From Paenibacillus sp. Root444D2 (GTDB lineage Bacteria; Bacillota; Bacilli; Paenibacillales; NBRC-103111): 64,000 nt of DNA. Both the position numbers and the translations under genes were made by a program. The stretch lies in NCBI RefSeq assembly GCF_001426375.1, contig NZ_LMEO01000022.1, positions 1 through 64,000 of the forward strand, in the 5' to 3' direction. Shown here in pieces: positions 54,445 through 64,000 of the stretch; the first letter of the stretch is position 1; each line of letters opens with the position of its first letter. The notes beneath the pieces were generated by a model that worked only from the letters and a program-made list of their open reading frames with translations, was not told where the DNA came from and did no database searches.

Positions 54445-56748
54445 CTAGTAAGCCTTCGGAACCTCGACTCTATGCGTGACACCATCTTCGGTGAAATAAA
54501 TATGTGTGTCGAAGCCCTGATCGTCCATGAAATAGGACACGTATTTCGGCTCGCCGTGCTTGATCGGCACAAGGAGTGTTGCAATGCGGTGGCTGCGCGC
54601 AGGCTTGGTTGTTGCCTTGAGATGCCAATGCAGCGGCAGTCCCTCGATTTCGGCTGGATCCACATCCGTAAAGCCTTCATGCTGCGTCAGCTCCAGCTCA
54701 CCGGATGAGCAATAGACGAAACGCCCGTCCATATCCGCCTTGCGGCCTTGGACTTTGAAAGTCTGTCCGTTCAGCTTCATTTCATAAAGTGTCTGGAATA
54801 GCCAGTCAATAGAGCCAACCTGAGACAAATCGATGTGGTCGACAACAACAACATACGTGCCGAAGAAGTAAAGCTCGCGCACATAACGCTCCAAATAAGG
54901 AACGTACTCCTTGTAAGCTGCTGTTGCGTTACTACGGGAATAACCATAGCCTTTGCGCTGCTCGGCAACTTCAACGAACCCATTAGCAGCCATGTTCAGC
55001 ACTTTATTCTTCTCTGCGTATTGGCCCATACCGTCAATCAAAATATTGTTCGTCGAACGCGTCTGTCTGCGCCAGTTCATGTGCATTGTGCTGCTGAATG
55101 CCACGTAATAACCGCTTTCAATGGCAAGCGGTTCCCCATAAGCATGCAGCAGGAAGCCATTCTGGTCGCCGTGACTATGGCTGACGGAGCCGTATTTGCT
55201 GCTCTTCGTCAGCAGCATGATATGGCGCTCCGGATCGGCCATTTGCGAGTGAAACGCTACCCAGCCGATGTCGCGGAACCATTTGACCGGCTCGATATTC
55301 GCGTCGGTTGGAGCGATAGCTTCCACTTGCGGATAATCATGACGGTAGACCATTTCGTCGAAACGGAAATCCCACCAACCATAGTTGTAGAATTTCATTT
55401 CCGAATCGGTGTCCGTTTCACGTACCCGCTCAAAATACCACTGGTACAGACCGTTACCAGTTACACCGGCAAACTGACGGATGTTAAAGCCAGTTTTCAG
55501 GCTGACCGGGTCGCCAAGGGTCGATTGGTCACCGAAGCTTGCGCGAAGGGTATCCGGGCTGAATGTATATAGCGGGAAATCGCCAGTTTTCGTGAAAAAC
55601 GGTCTTTTATAAAAGTTAATGCCTGTATATTTCTTCAGCAAATTCATCGCTTCCGTAACAAAAGCCATCCCAGTCGTCCAATACATCGGACCTTCCGCCC
55701 AACCTCCGTCCGGCCCGCCCCAAGGCGAATATAAGCACGCATAGTATTCAAGGGTATAATCGAGCCATTCGCGAACTTCCGGCTCCTCATTCAAGAGCAC
55801 GATGCAGCACGGCACCAGTACACTCGATAGCGAACGCACCGCATGACTGTCGAACGGCACATGATGGATCTTGGAATGCTCAATAACATGTTGGGCGATT
55901 TGACGCGTACGGGCGAGCAGAACCTGCCGCACCTGCTTCCGCTCATCCTCAGTTAACCGAGCATAAAGCCAGTCATAGCCCCATGCGATAGCTCCAGCCA
56001 TACGGAAGGAGGCCTCGTCGTTATAGTCGCGGCTTGTTGTACCGTTCACGTCCCAGCTGCAGAGATGGAGCAGCCACGTTTTCGCGCGATCCAGCAGCGT
56101 TTCGTCATTCAAAATCGTACCGGCCACCACGAGATGGCGAACCGCATAGAGAGCTTCTTGGGTATCCATGTACATTTGGCGCCATAGCTTAGCTACGCGC
56201 TTATTTCCCGGATACGGCAGCGGCTCTGCAATCAGCTCAAGCTCGATCCAAGGTTTAACTGATTTCTCGTAGAAAACATCAAATCCGCAATAGGTCTGAT
56301 CTGCAGCTAGCGCACTGCGGAAGGCGTCGAGCTCAGCAGACTGAAGCCATAGTCTAGGATGCTGGGAAGAAGCTTCAGCGTATCGGCGTTCTCTGCTAGG
56401 CAGCGGAGTTTCCGGTAAATCGGCTGGCACCTCGAAGCGTCGAATGAGGCTCCAGACGGTTTGTGTGCCATCTTCCTGGAGAAGGGCGTACCGCCAGAAA
56501 TATGTACCTGGGGTTAGCGCATCATCCGGTGTATATAAGTTATATGGAACCGGCTTTATCGTTTGTGTGTCAGCCTGAGAGAAGGCCTCAGAATGCGAGA
56601 TTTGCAGTACATAGCGATCATGCTCCAATTGTGCAGGAATCCACGTGAAACGAGGTGGGTTTTCCAGCAGTACGGTCTGCTCATTCGGTTCGTATTGTAC
56701 AGTTAAAACGCCGCTCTGCGGTTCGTATAATGGCGACAATGAAGTCAT
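54445..56748 (-). CDS. Heparinase II/III-family polysaccharide lyase (DUF4962 type)
   Basis: About 767 residues, no signal peptide, so cytoplasmic. An N-terminal Ig-like beta domain (LENPPRFTWIP ... TPGTYFWRYAL) is followed by an alpha/alpha toroid (about 130-470) and a C-terminal beta-sandwich with KYGSVSHSHGDQNGFLLHAY, the heparinase II/III C-terminal signature. It should cleave uronic-acid-containing oligosaccharides by beta-elimination. Of two close ATGs I choose 56748 (GGAGG 9 nt upstream). Third gene of an SDR-lyase-lyase operon. Confidence 0.85.
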   Translation of the reverse strand: MTSLSPLYEPQSGVLTVQYEPNEQTVLLENPPRFTWIPAQLEHDRYVLQISHSEAFSQADTQTIKPVPYNLYTPDDALTPGTYFWRYALLQEDGTQTVWSLIRRFEVPADLPETPLPSRERRYAEASSQHPRLWLQSAELDAFRSALAADQTYCGFDVFYEKSVKPWIELELIAEPLPYPGNKRVAKLWRQMYMDTQEALYAVRHLVVAGTILNDETLLDRAKTWLLHLCSWDVNGTTSRDYNDEASFRMAGAIAWGYDWLYARLTEDERKQVRQVLLARTRQIAQHVIEHSKIHHVPFDSHAVRSLSSVLVPCCIVLLNEEPEVREWLDYTLEYYACLYSPWGGPDGGWAEGPMYWTTGMAFVTEAMNLLKKYTGINFYKRPFFTKTGDFPLYTFSPDTLRASFGDQSTLGDPVSLKTGFNIRQFAGVTGNGLYQWYFERVRETDTDSEMKFYNYGWWDFRFDEMVYRHDYPQVEAIAPTDANIEPVKWFRDIGWVAFHSQMADPERHIMLLTKSSKYGSVSHSHGDQNGFLLHAYGEPLAIESGYYVAFSSTMHMNWRRQTRSTNNILIDGMGQYAEKNKVLNMAANGFVEVAEQRKGYGYSRSNATAAYKEYVPYLERYVRELYFFGTYVVVVDHIDLSQVGSIDWLFQTLYEMKLNGQTFKVQGRKADMDGRFVYCSSGELELTQHEGFTDVDPAEIEGLPLHWHLKATTKPARSHRIATLLVPIKHGEPKYVSYFMDDQGFDTHIYFTEDGVTHRVEVPKAY

Positions 56749-56789
56749 ATCCATTCTCCTCCCGGGTGGGTTCTCTATTGGAAATTATC

Positions 56790-58883
56790 TTATATAAAAA
56801 GCAAGCCTTTATCTGCTGTTAATTGAATGCGTTTGGAGCTATTCGTTTGTCCCGGAACTGAAATGGCAATTTCCTGTGCGGAAAAGCGTGTGAGTTCAGC
56901 ATTGCTGCCTGCACGATACACATGAATAAAGTCAGCTTTACGATCATTGCAACGGTGAAGCATCGCTGTAAGCGGCTGACTCGGATCAACGGAGTCGCCC
57001 GGTGTCCGTACAGCGAGTATCTCATCGCCAGGTTGAACAAGCGCCGTGTGGAATAAGGTCGCGGTGGAGCCGTTAAGATCAGAGCCAAAGGCATAGGATA
57101 CGTGCAATTGGGCCGAACCGCTTGCGTCGACGGAATCGCTAGGCACGAACTGGCCGATGATCGGCAGATCTTGCACGGAGTCAGCGACGGTACCTGAAGC
57201 AGCATCCTTCTGTTCAATGAGAAGCTTGTAAACTTCATCCCGGCTATGCAACTGCTCCGAATGCGTTTGAACAGCTGGATGCATCCACCACTCGATGCTC
57301 TTCGGCTCTTCGCCTGCAAGCTCGACTTGGAACCAATCGAGCAGCCACTCACCGGTGAGCAGCAAATGGCGATTCAACGTACACCCTTCGTAGGCTTCTG
57401 TTGACTGAAGCCAAACGTACACGATCGAATCGTTAGCCTCATAGCGGACGCAGCGTCCTTCATGCGGCGCTTGGGATCGGCCATCCAGCGACACGGTGTT
57501 GTGGCTGGCGGTTTCGGCAAACCACGATTTCCGCATGGGCGAGCCGTAAGGCACCATCCCGAAATCGGGCGTCAGGGTTTGCTCCGTGTGCGTCAACGTC
57601 AGATGCAGCTTGTCGTAATGGCCGTGGGACCCGCCATGCTCGCCGAAATCGGCGAGGAACGACAGCGGGTTCCCGGCTGCGCGGCCGATGACGAAGCCGG
57701 CGTCCGGCCAGAGACGCGACCCCCGCGGCTCTAGGGCAGGCGCGCGGTCAGCGGCCTCGCCAGCGCCGTAGAGCAGCGCCTCGAGCTGCTCGCCGCCGGC
57801 AGCGCCTAGCTGCCGGTACGCTTCGCGCAGGACCGGCGCTAGCCCGGCGATGCCGTAGATCGCGAGCCCCTGCTCAGCGATCTCGGCGATCTCGCGGGCG
57901 TAAGGGTCCCGCGCCAGCGGCCCGTCATGCAGGGCGGGCAGCGCGCCCTGGTCGTCGGCCAGATCGGCCAGCGCCTCTAGCATGCCGCGCATGGATTGGC
58001 CGCCTGCGCCTGTCGTGGCGTAGAGATCAATCCCGAATCGCTGCGCCATCTCTGCAGAGATTAAGTACGCCCGAAGCACGAATACGTGGTAGTACGTGCT
58101 TCCTTCGAACTCCAGCTGATCGGCCTTCACGCCGATCGATAAGTGATGCTTGAAGCCGCCTTGGCCTTCAATGAGCGCTTCCAAAGCCGCTTGCTCTCCG
58201 CGAGCGGCATATACACAAGATAATGACGCGTTCAGCCAAGCGGTGTAGTTGTTCTCCGCATTGTTCCGCTCATGTATCAGGATGTGCCGGTATTCTTCCA
58301 TACTACCAGCGAGCAAACCCAGGAAGGCATCAATCGCCGCCTGCTCCTTCGCCTCGAAAACAACACCCTCATCGCGCAGTAGCAAGTAAGCGCGAATCAA
58401 GGTCGTGGACCAGATCGCCTCGGTCAGCGCCTGGTGAAAAGCACGCCCCTTCAGCATCCAGCTCTGAGCTTCCGGATGCACGGGGTAGAGCGGAAACTGC
58501 GCAGCGTACTCTACGAGCAGCCTTTTACTAATCTGCGCGTACGACTTTTCGCCCAGCGCTGCAAAGACAGCTGCAGACTGCAAAGCCACCCGCGCAAGGG
58601 ACTGGTGCTTGAACACGAGCCAAGCGCCTCGGTAAGCTTCTCCCTCGATTTTGCAGCCGTGCGGACATAGAAATTCGGACGCATCCACCTGCATCGAATC
58701 GAACGCCAGTTCGGTATGATGGTGTGGACAGACATACTGGTGCCACCAACCCCCAGGTTCCTTAGGAATGGAAAGGCTGCCCGCTTGCTGCAGCCTATCA
58801 ATTTCCTCTTTCAATATGTGTGCTGTACGACCTGCCCAAGTCAGTTTTCCCAGCTTTTCGCCTAGCCTCAGCGCGGTACTCAT
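56790..58883 (-). CDS. Heparinase II/III-family polysaccharide lyase (PL15/17-like)
   Basis: 697 residues, no signal peptide. A small Cys/His patch (YVCPHHH ... FLCPHGC, about 51-76) may bind zinc. The toroid contains HERNNAENNYTAW, and the C-terminal domain GGSHGHYDKLHLTL and ASHNTVSLDGRSQ, as in oligo-uronide exolyases. Middle of the gene is conspicuously GC-rich. It overlaps the SDR gene by 4 nt. Substrate class (alginate-, heparin- or pectin-like) cannot be fixed. Confidence 0.86.
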   Translation of the reverse strand: MSTALRLGEKLGKLTWAGRTAHILKEEIDRLQQAGSLSIPKEPGGWWHQYVCPHHHTELAFDSMQVDASEFLCPHGCKIEGEAYRGAWLVFKHQSLARVALQSAAVFAALGEKSYAQISKRLLVEYAAQFPLYPVHPEAQSWMLKGRAFHQALTEAIWSTTLIRAYLLLRDEGVVFEAKEQAAIDAFLGLLAGSMEEYRHILIHERNNAENNYTAWLNASLSCVYAARGEQAALEALIEGQGGFKHHLSIGVKADQLEFEGSTYYHVFVLRAYLISAEMAQRFGIDLYATTGAGGQSMRGMLEALADLADDQGALPALHDGPLARDPYAREIAEIAEQGLAIYGIAGLAPVLREAYRQLGAAGGEQLEALLYGAGEAADRAPALEPRGSRLWPDAGFVIGRAAGNPLSFLADFGEHGGSHGHYDKLHLTLTHTEQTLTPDFGMVPYGSPMRKSWFAETASHNTVSLDGRSQAPHEGRCVRYEANDSIVYVWLQSTEAYEGCTLNRHLLLTGEWLLDWFQVELAGEEPKSIEWWMHPAVQTHSEQLHSRDEVYKLLIEQKDAASGTVADSVQDLPIIGQFVPSDSVDASGSAQLHVSYAFGSDLNGSTATLFHTALVQPGDEILAVRTPGDSVDPSQPLTAMLHRCNDRKADFIHVYRAGSNAELTRFSAQEIAISVPGQTNSSKRIQLTADKGLLFI

Positions 58884-59647
58884 CGCATCATCATCCCACC
58901 GTTGATTTCGATCGTTTCACCCGTTACGTAGGCAGCTAGATCGGAAACAAGGTAAAGCACGGCACCTGCTACATCATCCGGTGTTCCCTCACGCTGAAGC
59001 GGAATGCCATTAACAGTTGCTTGACGTGCGGTGTCCGTCGTGAATGTCGCGTGGAACATCGTATTGCCGATAAAGCCAGGAGAGACGTTGTTGACGGTAA
59101 TTCCACTTGCCGCCACTTCCTTGGCTAATCCCTTGGAGAACGTTTGTACAGCTGCTTTACTAGCTGCATATATGCTGGAACCTGGTCCGCCGCCGTTATG
59201 CGCAGCAACCGATGTCATATTGACGATACGGCCGTAGCCTTTCGCTTTCATGCCGGCAAGCACTCTTTTGGACATGAACACAGCACTCTTTAAATTTACA
59301 TCCATGATTCGGTTGTACATCTCTTCGAACATTTCAGAATTCGCAACACGCTGAACGAGATGGCCTGCATTGTTCACGAGAATATCAATCGTCCCCCCCA
59401 ATGCTTGCTCAACTTCACTCACGAGTCTGTCGATTTGCTCCAAATTCGTCACATCCGCCTGTACCAATACGGCCTGGCCGCCTGCCGCTTGAATGGCTGC
59501 TACAACTTCCTGACCTTGTGCAACGTTATTTAAGCAGTTCACACCAACCTTCGCCCCATTGCTAGCCAAAGCTAGTGCAATTGCGCGCCCAATCCCCGCA
59601 TTAGATCCTGTCACCAGTGCAATTTTCCCCGTCAAATCGATATTCAT
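58880..59647 (-). CDS. FabG-like SDR of the lyase operon
   Basis: About 255 residues: TGSNAGIGRA, NNAGH, VNMTSVAAH and YAASK. The C-terminus EINGGMMM fits classical cofactor-closing FabG folds. In uronate pathways such SDRs reduce the unsaturated product 4-deoxy-5-ketouronate; its place as first gene before two lyases supports that role here. Start 59647 with GGGAGG 7 nt upstream. Confidence 0.88.
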   Translation of the reverse strand: MNIDLTGKIALVTGSNAGIGRAIALALASNGAKVGVNCLNNVAQGQEVVAAIQAAGGQAVLVQADVTNLEQIDRLVSEVEQALGGTIDILVNNAGHLVQRVANSEMFEEMYNRIMDVNLKSAVFMSKRVLAGMKAKGYGRIVNMTSVAAHNGGGPGSSIYAASKAAVQTFSKGLAKEVAASGITVNNVSPGFIGNTMFHATFTTDTARQATVNGIPLQREGTPDDVAGAVLYLVSDLAAYVTGETIEINGGMMMR

Positions 59648-59700
59648 ATGAATTCCTCCCATGTATGTGTTAAATTATTCAATCTTTGCTTGATTAGTAG

Positions 59701-59778
59701 AATAAGAGCCTCTAAGGACTTCTATTTACCCTCTATTAGCTAATATTGCTCGGATAAGAGTCTTTAGAGACTGCTATT
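59701..59778. repeat. Second locus of the AAGAGYCYYTAGAG arm repeats
   Basis: AATAAGAGCC-TCTAAGGACTTCTAT (59701-59725) and GGATAAGAGTCTTTAGAGAC-TGCTATT (59752-59778) match the arms in the tandem block at 27052-27236. It lies between the kinase stop and the SDR start. Confidence 0.78.
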
Positions 59779-59826
59779 CTCCACTTGGTTCTGAATCCAA
59801 TGGCTGTCCCCGAGTTCCGCTCCAGT

Positions 59827-61671
59827 TCACCCACGCAACCGAGGCCTCACCGTCTCCGGCATGGTCATCGTTAAACAGGTCCCTCGTCCCCATTCACTGT
59901 CTATAGACAGCCCGTAGGCCTCGCCGAACACCATCTGAATCCGTCGGTGGACGTTCATTAGTCCAATGCCGCCACCTTGTAATTCGCCTGTCTCTTCCGG
60001 CTCTGCCAAGCGGTTTTCCTCCAGCTTCGTGCGCAGCTCGGTGAGCCGCTCCGACTTGATGCCTGTGCCATTGTCCTGGATGAACACTTGGAACAATCCG
60101 CCTTCTTTGCGAGCATCGATGCGTATGAAATGATGCGGTTCCACACCATCTGGGAATGCATGTTGGAAAACATTCTCGATGAGCGGCTGCAAAGTCAACC
60201 GAACCATCTTCTCCAACAGCAAGCCTGGCGGTATGGCGACATCAATTTCAAACTCTTTTCCCGTCCGGTGCTGCAAAACAATCATATAATTGCGCACATG
60301 ATTCAGTTCATTCGCTACCGTAATCTCTTCTAAATTCGTCTGCACCGAGTAGCGGAGCATGAAAGCCATTGCTTCTACCATCTCGGTTATTTCACTAGAA
60401 TCCTGAACTATTGCATAACAATTGATCGTTTCCAACGTGTTATATAAAAAATGGGGATTGATTTGCAGCTGCAAGGACTGAAATTCTGCCCGCTGCCGTT
60501 CAAGCTTCGTCTCACCTAGCTCAAGCTGGTTCTTCTGCTGTTCCAGCTCGGCCTCATACACCCTTTCGATCATATCGGAAAGACGCGTCACCATTAGGTT
60601 GTAGCTGTGAATAAGTCCGCCGATCTCATCCGTTCGGCCAATCTCGTCGATGTACTGCCAGTTTCCTTTTTCTGTTTCCCGCATGCCATCTTTCAACCCT
60701 CGTATAGGGGCAATTATAGACCGACCGAAACGGTAGGCTAGCCATAATGCGATAGCCAGTGTAACCAGACCAACGATGATTGTAGTCGTTCGAATGGTAT
60801 TAGCTGGTCGGCGCAGCTCCTCAACTGGCATCGATGCGACAAGGTTCCAATCTGAGTAGCCAGATTTCCGAGATACAAACATACGTTCTTCCCCGTTGTA
60901 TTTATGAAGGAATGTTTGATTGCCACTCGCCAAAACGAGCGATGACAGTTCGTCTTGAGGCTTCCGCTCGCTCATCGAACGAGGATAGATGTAGTTACCG
61001 GCATCGTCCACGATGAAGAAAAAGCCCTTTTTTCCCAAACTCACACGATCCCAAGTCTTTGCCAGTTCATCTAGCTTGATCTCAATAGCAACTACCCCAC
61101 GATTCTCGTCGCCGTAAGAAGGTCCTCTTACTTTACGGGCCATCGTTACGACTGATCCTTGATCAACAGGACGAATGCTCATATTCAGCAGCGCAATTTT
61201 GCCGTCACCCGCAATCTTCATTAGGTTATCGAATTGTTCTTGTACGAGTACGGGATCGAGGTTCAGTAGATTCTGATTCTCATAAATGAAGGAACGCCCA
61301 TGTTTACCGACGACATAAATCATGTTCAACTGTTTGTACAAGGTGACAACGGATTGAACGGACGATTCCGAAAATTTCTTGATTTTATCCGAATACACAT
61401 AATATTCATATGCGTCGTCAGGCTTTATTTCCATAAAATTCCTGACATCTGAGTTGGATGAAAAGGCATTACTAAGCAGCTCATAAGCCTGCAAGTAACT
61501 ATCTGTCTGATAGTTCGCACTATCGACCATTTGCTCCATATACTGCTTCACTTGGTCGTCTAACGCCCGCGATGATTGCCAATAGGATACAGCGCCTACG
61601 GACAAAAGGGACAGCACGATCACAATGAGAAAGTACGTATAAATTTGACCTGATAACGTCTTTCTTTTCAT
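59827..61671 (-). CDS. YesM-type sensor histidine kinase
   Basis: 614 residues. TM1 (about 12-30), a dCache-like sensor (about 35-285), TM2 (about 297-315), HAMP, a coiled coil, then INPHFLYNTLETINC, IENVFQHAF, DNGTGI and GGIGLMNVHRR. It overlaps its regulator gene by 4 nt. Probably responds to products of the lyase pathway. Confidence 0.93.
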   Translation of the reverse strand: MKRKTLSGQIYTYFLIVIVLSLLSVGAVSYWQSSRALDDQVKQYMEQMVDSANYQTDSYLQAYELLSNAFSSNSDVRNFMEIKPDDAYEYYVYSDKIKKFSESSVQSVVTLYKQLNMIYVVGKHGRSFIYENQNLLNLDPVLVQEQFDNLMKIAGDGKIALLNMSIRPVDQGSVVTMARKVRGPSYGDENRGVVAIEIKLDELAKTWDRVSLGKKGFFFIVDDAGNYIYPRSMSERKPQDELSSLVLASGNQTFLHKYNGEERMFVSRKSGYSDWNLVASMPVEELRRPANTIRTTTIIVGLVTLAIALWLAYRFGRSIIAPIRGLKDGMRETEKGNWQYIDEIGRTDEIGGLIHSYNLMVTRLSDMIERVYEAELEQQKNQLELGETKLERQRAEFQSLQLQINPHFLYNTLETINCYAIVQDSSEITEMVEAMAFMLRYSVQTNLEEITVANELNHVRNYMIVLQHRTGKEFEIDVAIPPGLLLEKMVRLTLQPLIENVFQHAFPDGVEPHHFIRIDARKEGGLFQVFIQDNGTGIKSERLTELRTKLEENRLAEPEETGELQGGGIGLMNVHRRIQMVFGEAYGLSIDSEWGRGTCLTMTMPETVRPRLRG

Positions 61672-62708
61672 GAACGGATACCCATTTGTTGTCGATATTC
61701 AGAAGGAAGGCAGCCCTCGTATTTCTTGAACGTTTTTGTAAAATGAGGATGATCGGCGTAACCGACCTCACCCGAGATATCGGTAATTCGCCACTGAGGC
61801 TGTTGAAGCAGCTTCTTCGCCTTCTCCATGCGTCTGCGTGTGCGGTACTGCACGAACGTTTCCGCCGTACTTTGCTTAAACAGTTGGCTGAAATAAGAAG
61901 GATTAAGCCCGATAAAGTCAGCCACCTCTTCCAAGGATACTTCCTCAGCGAGATGCGTCTCTATATAGTGCTTGGCTTCCTCAACAGGGTCCTTAAGCTT
62001 GCCTTTGCGTTTGATTCGAAGCTCATCCAGATACCCGCTGATCGCAGTCGTGAAACGAAGCCAAGCTTCCTCCTCGCTAACAGCACCGGTTAAATCAAGC
62101 TCACCCTGCATGAAATATACATCCCTCACATTTAACCTTTGGTGCAGGAGGGTGTGGATCTCTTGCAAAATATCGCTAACCCGGTTGAGCTTCAGCTTAT
62201 TGGCCTTCAACTCCGCCTGAATTTCCTCTACCACACCGTTTAATTCCGCCTGCTGCAGCATCCACACGGCTTGCTCCATACGGCCAGCCCACTGCTCCAA
62301 CTTCGTTACAGCAACGAAGGATTCGGAGCTTACTTTACTTTGGTTACGAATTAGCTTCTCTAACACATGCTGAAATCCCTTAATGTTGACGGGCTTCAGT
62401 AAGTACTCTTTCACCCCGTAAGACACGCATTTCTGCGCATATTCGAAATCACCATAACCGGAAATGACCACGACTTGTATGTCCGCATCCATTTCTGCAA
62501 CACGAGCACATAGTTCCAGTCCATCCATCTTAGGCATCCGAATATCGGTGAACAGGAAGTCAGGTCGTTCCTCTTGAATCCGCTGCAGCGCGACAACGCC
62601 ATTCTCAGCCGTTCGCAGGCTTTCGATGGGGAGCTCCGATTGTTCAACGAGTTTCTGTAATCCTTTGCGTATCATCGGTTCGTCATCGACAATGAGTATG
62701 CGGTACAT
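61668..62708 (-). CDS. YesN-type response regulator, AraC family
   Basis: About 346 residues: receiver (ILIVDDE, FLFTDIRMPKMDG, LLKPVN) and AraC HTH (SLEEVADFIGLNPSYFSQLF; DISGEVGYADHPHFTKTFKK). Start 62708 with AAAGGAG about 8 nt upstream. Likely activates the binding-protein and/or lyase genes. Confidence 0.93.
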   Translation of the reverse strand: MYRILIVDDEPMIRKGLQKLVEQSELPIESLRTAENGVVALQRIQEERPDFLFTDIRMPKMDGLELCARVAEMDADIQVVVISGYGDFEYAQKCVSYGVKEYLLKPVNIKGFQHVLEKLIRNQSKVSSESFVAVTKLEQWAGRMEQAVWMLQQAELNGVVEEIQAELKANKLKLNRVSDILQEIHTLLHQRLNVRDVYFMQGELDLTGAVSEEEAWLRFTTAISGYLDELRIKRKGKLKDPVEEAKHYIETHLAEEVSLEEVADFIGLNPSYFSQLFKQSTAETFVQYRTRRRMEKAKKLLQQPQWRITDISGEVGYADHPHFTKTFKKYEGCLPSEYRQQMGIRS

Positions 62709-62797
62709 GAGGAATGCTCCTTTCAAACCCTTATGAAATGCACGCTCCCCACGGGCTGGTTGGCACGTGAGGAGGCGGTCATGCTCAGCAGATGAGC

Positions 62798-64000
62798 TTA
62801 TTTACGCGGCATCGACACCGTCGTACCGGAATCTTTACTATTGAATTTCTCTGTTGCTTCCTTGATTACTTCGTTGCCGCCTTTGGATTTCCACTCTTCC
62901 AATACTTTCGGCCAATCGGAGATCGGCTCTTTGCCGTACACCATCTTCACCATGTGCTGAAGAATGACTGGAGGTGCTTGGTCGGAAAGCGGCGAAATGT
63001 CCGGATTTTTCATTAAAGATTCAAGACGTGGCTCGAAGCTGATACCGTCGCGTCCTTCATTCTTTAACGTTGTGTCATAGACATTCATTAATTTCTTACC
63101 TTCGTCCGTCAAGCTTAGTGTCCCTTTATTATAAGTCGTATCTTGGACAAGCCACAAGAAGGATTGACGGTAACGCTCTTCATCGACACCCGCCGTATCC
63201 GTCGGTGCTTTGTAGTCGATTTTGCCATCCACCGTTTTGTACGTGTCACCTTCGATACCAAAAGTAAAGAATTTCTCTGCCTCATCTGACATCATCCAAT
63301 CAAAAAACTGGATAATTTGCGCAGCATTTTTAGCATTTTTATTGATGAAGTAAGCACGCGGAGCAGGTCCGTACAAGTAGTGGCCGCCTTTGCCATCTGG
63401 TCCTGTCGGCGATGCGATGATCTCGATATCGCCCGTTGGAACTGTTGTTTTCAGCTGTGTTTCCCATTGCAGCAATTCATTCGCGTTCATGGACCACATA
63501 CCTGCTTTACCCGCAAGGATGGTGTTTTTGAACACTGTAGCGTTGATCGTTGCGAACTCTTTGTTGATCAAGCCTTCATCAAACATCGTTTTGTACGTTG
63601 TCAGTGCTTTCGTCATATTCTCTGTGTCGAAGAACTTCGGCAGAACTTGATCGCCTTGCTTCTCGAACATGGATAGATAAGGGAACACATCGTATGCGCC
63701 AAAGAAGGAGTCTGAATACTTGAAGTTTTCACGACCCATGTACGGGTTCTCAACGCCCATTTCTTTGAACTTGCGAAGTACGGCCATGTACTCGTCAACC
63801 GTTTTAGGAACCCCTAGGCCTGTTTTATCAAGCAAATCTTTACGAATGAAGATAGAGCGACGGGACGGGTTGGACAAGTATTCCGGAATGGCGAAAATTT
63901 TACCTTGGTAAGTTACGTTATCCCAAGCGTCTTTTGGCACTTTTTTAAGCAGATTCGGTCCATACTTCTTCAGTAATTCATCAAGCGGCGTGAATACGCC
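62798..64000 (-). CDS. Extracellular solute-binding protein (LipO/YtcQ-like), 5' end outside the window
   Basis: At least 400 residues; the frame stays open to the right edge (GVFTPLDELLKKYGPNLL precedes the first internal GTG), so the N-terminus and lipobox lie beyond 64000. It resembles large family 1 binding proteins of Paenibacillus CUT1 transporters (FIRKDLLDKTGLGVPKTVDE; FFDWMMSDEAEKFFTFGIEG). Upstream of the two-component system and lyases, it probably supplies their uronide substrate to permeases outside this window. Confidence 0.9.
   Translation of the reverse strand, partial: GVFTPLDELLKKYGPNLLKKVPKDAWDNVTYQGKIFAIPEYLSNPSRRSIFIRKDLLDKTGLGVPKTVDEYMAVLRKFKEMGVENPYMGRENFKYSDSFFGAYDVFPYLSMFEKQGDQVLPKFFDTENMTKALTTYKTMFDEGLINKEFATINATVFKNTILAGKAGMWSMNANELLQWETQLKTTVPTGDIEIIASPTGPDGKGGHYLYGPAPRAYFINKNAKNAAQIIQFFDWMMSDEAEKFFTFGIEGDTYKTVDGKIDYKAPTDTAGVDEERYRQSFLWLVQDTTYNKGTLSLTDEGKKLMNVYDTTLKNEGRDGISFEPRLESLMKNPDISPLSDQAPPVILQHMVKMVYGKEPISDWPKVLEEWKSKGGNEVIKEATEKFNSKDSGTTVSMPRK

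Noticed and set aside
57462-58801. Several ORFs in other frames within the GC-rich lyase gene
   Set aside because: Compositional shadows; the minus-strand lyase frame contains the conserved catalytic segments throughout.

Overview
The window looks like a chromosomal segment of a Paenibacillus-type Firmicute. The evidence is low to moderate GC, strong GGAGG ribosome sites with frequent GTG and TTG starts, three YesM/YesN-type sensor kinase plus AraC-type response regulator pairs, CUT1 sugar ABC transporters with lipoprotein binding proteins, a copper-amine-oxidase N-terminal domain protein, and CspA-type genes with a YdjO-like neighbour. I see no rRNA, tRNA, insertion sequence, CRISPR array or prophage. 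The right edge cuts a solute-binding protein gene.

Layout. 0.4-8 kb: an ABC exporter; a small operon of VOC protein, MerR regulator and NAD(P)-epimerase; a membrane GGDEF protein divergent from an RCC1-like surface protein. 8-16 kb: iron alcohol dehydrogenase, VOC proteins, a Phd/RelE-type toxin-antitoxin pair, then an electrophile-stress-like cluster (TetR, SDR, old yellow enzyme, quinone oxidoreductase, SDR). Both SDR genes there have promoters with the same palindrome in an 18-bp spacer. 16-26 kb: a PD-(D/E)XK/XPD-like helicase with a LexA-type box, a K+ channel, an M23 peptidase, ydjO and csp, a membrane multicopper oxidase, and an amidohydrolase behind a guanine-type purine riboswitch whose terminator geometry predicts an ON switch. 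27-37 kb: a Fur-boxed iron operon (two secreted helical proteins, FTR1 permease, short UDP-sugar dehydrogenase), preceded by a four-gene glycolipid-type operon with a weaker Fur-like box. 37-45 kb: a PrmC-related methyltransferase of foreign look, then a complete sugar ABC transporter with its own two-component system. 45-64 kb: a second csp, an XRE/MazG-like pair, an NlpC/P60 hydrolase, a second ABC transporter with its two-component system, and a polysaccharide locus (two heparinase II/III-type lyases, SDR, third two-component system, solute-binding protein).

The most unusual signals are non-coding. Nine copies of a 17-bp hyphenated palindrome, GTTGYA-N5-TRCAAC, lie in three intergenic arrays with start-to-start distances of 51-52 and 62 bp, close to whole helical turns. 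A second structured repeat family occurs at 27 kb and 59.7 kb. The 1.4-kb gap at 53.0-54.4 kb stacks a G-rich degenerate minisatellite, a four-copy palindrome array and a heptamer pyrimidine tract. The two csp genes share a conserved leader hairpin, and a near-identical 33-nt element lies upstream of the permease operon and the binding-protein gene of the first sugar transporter.
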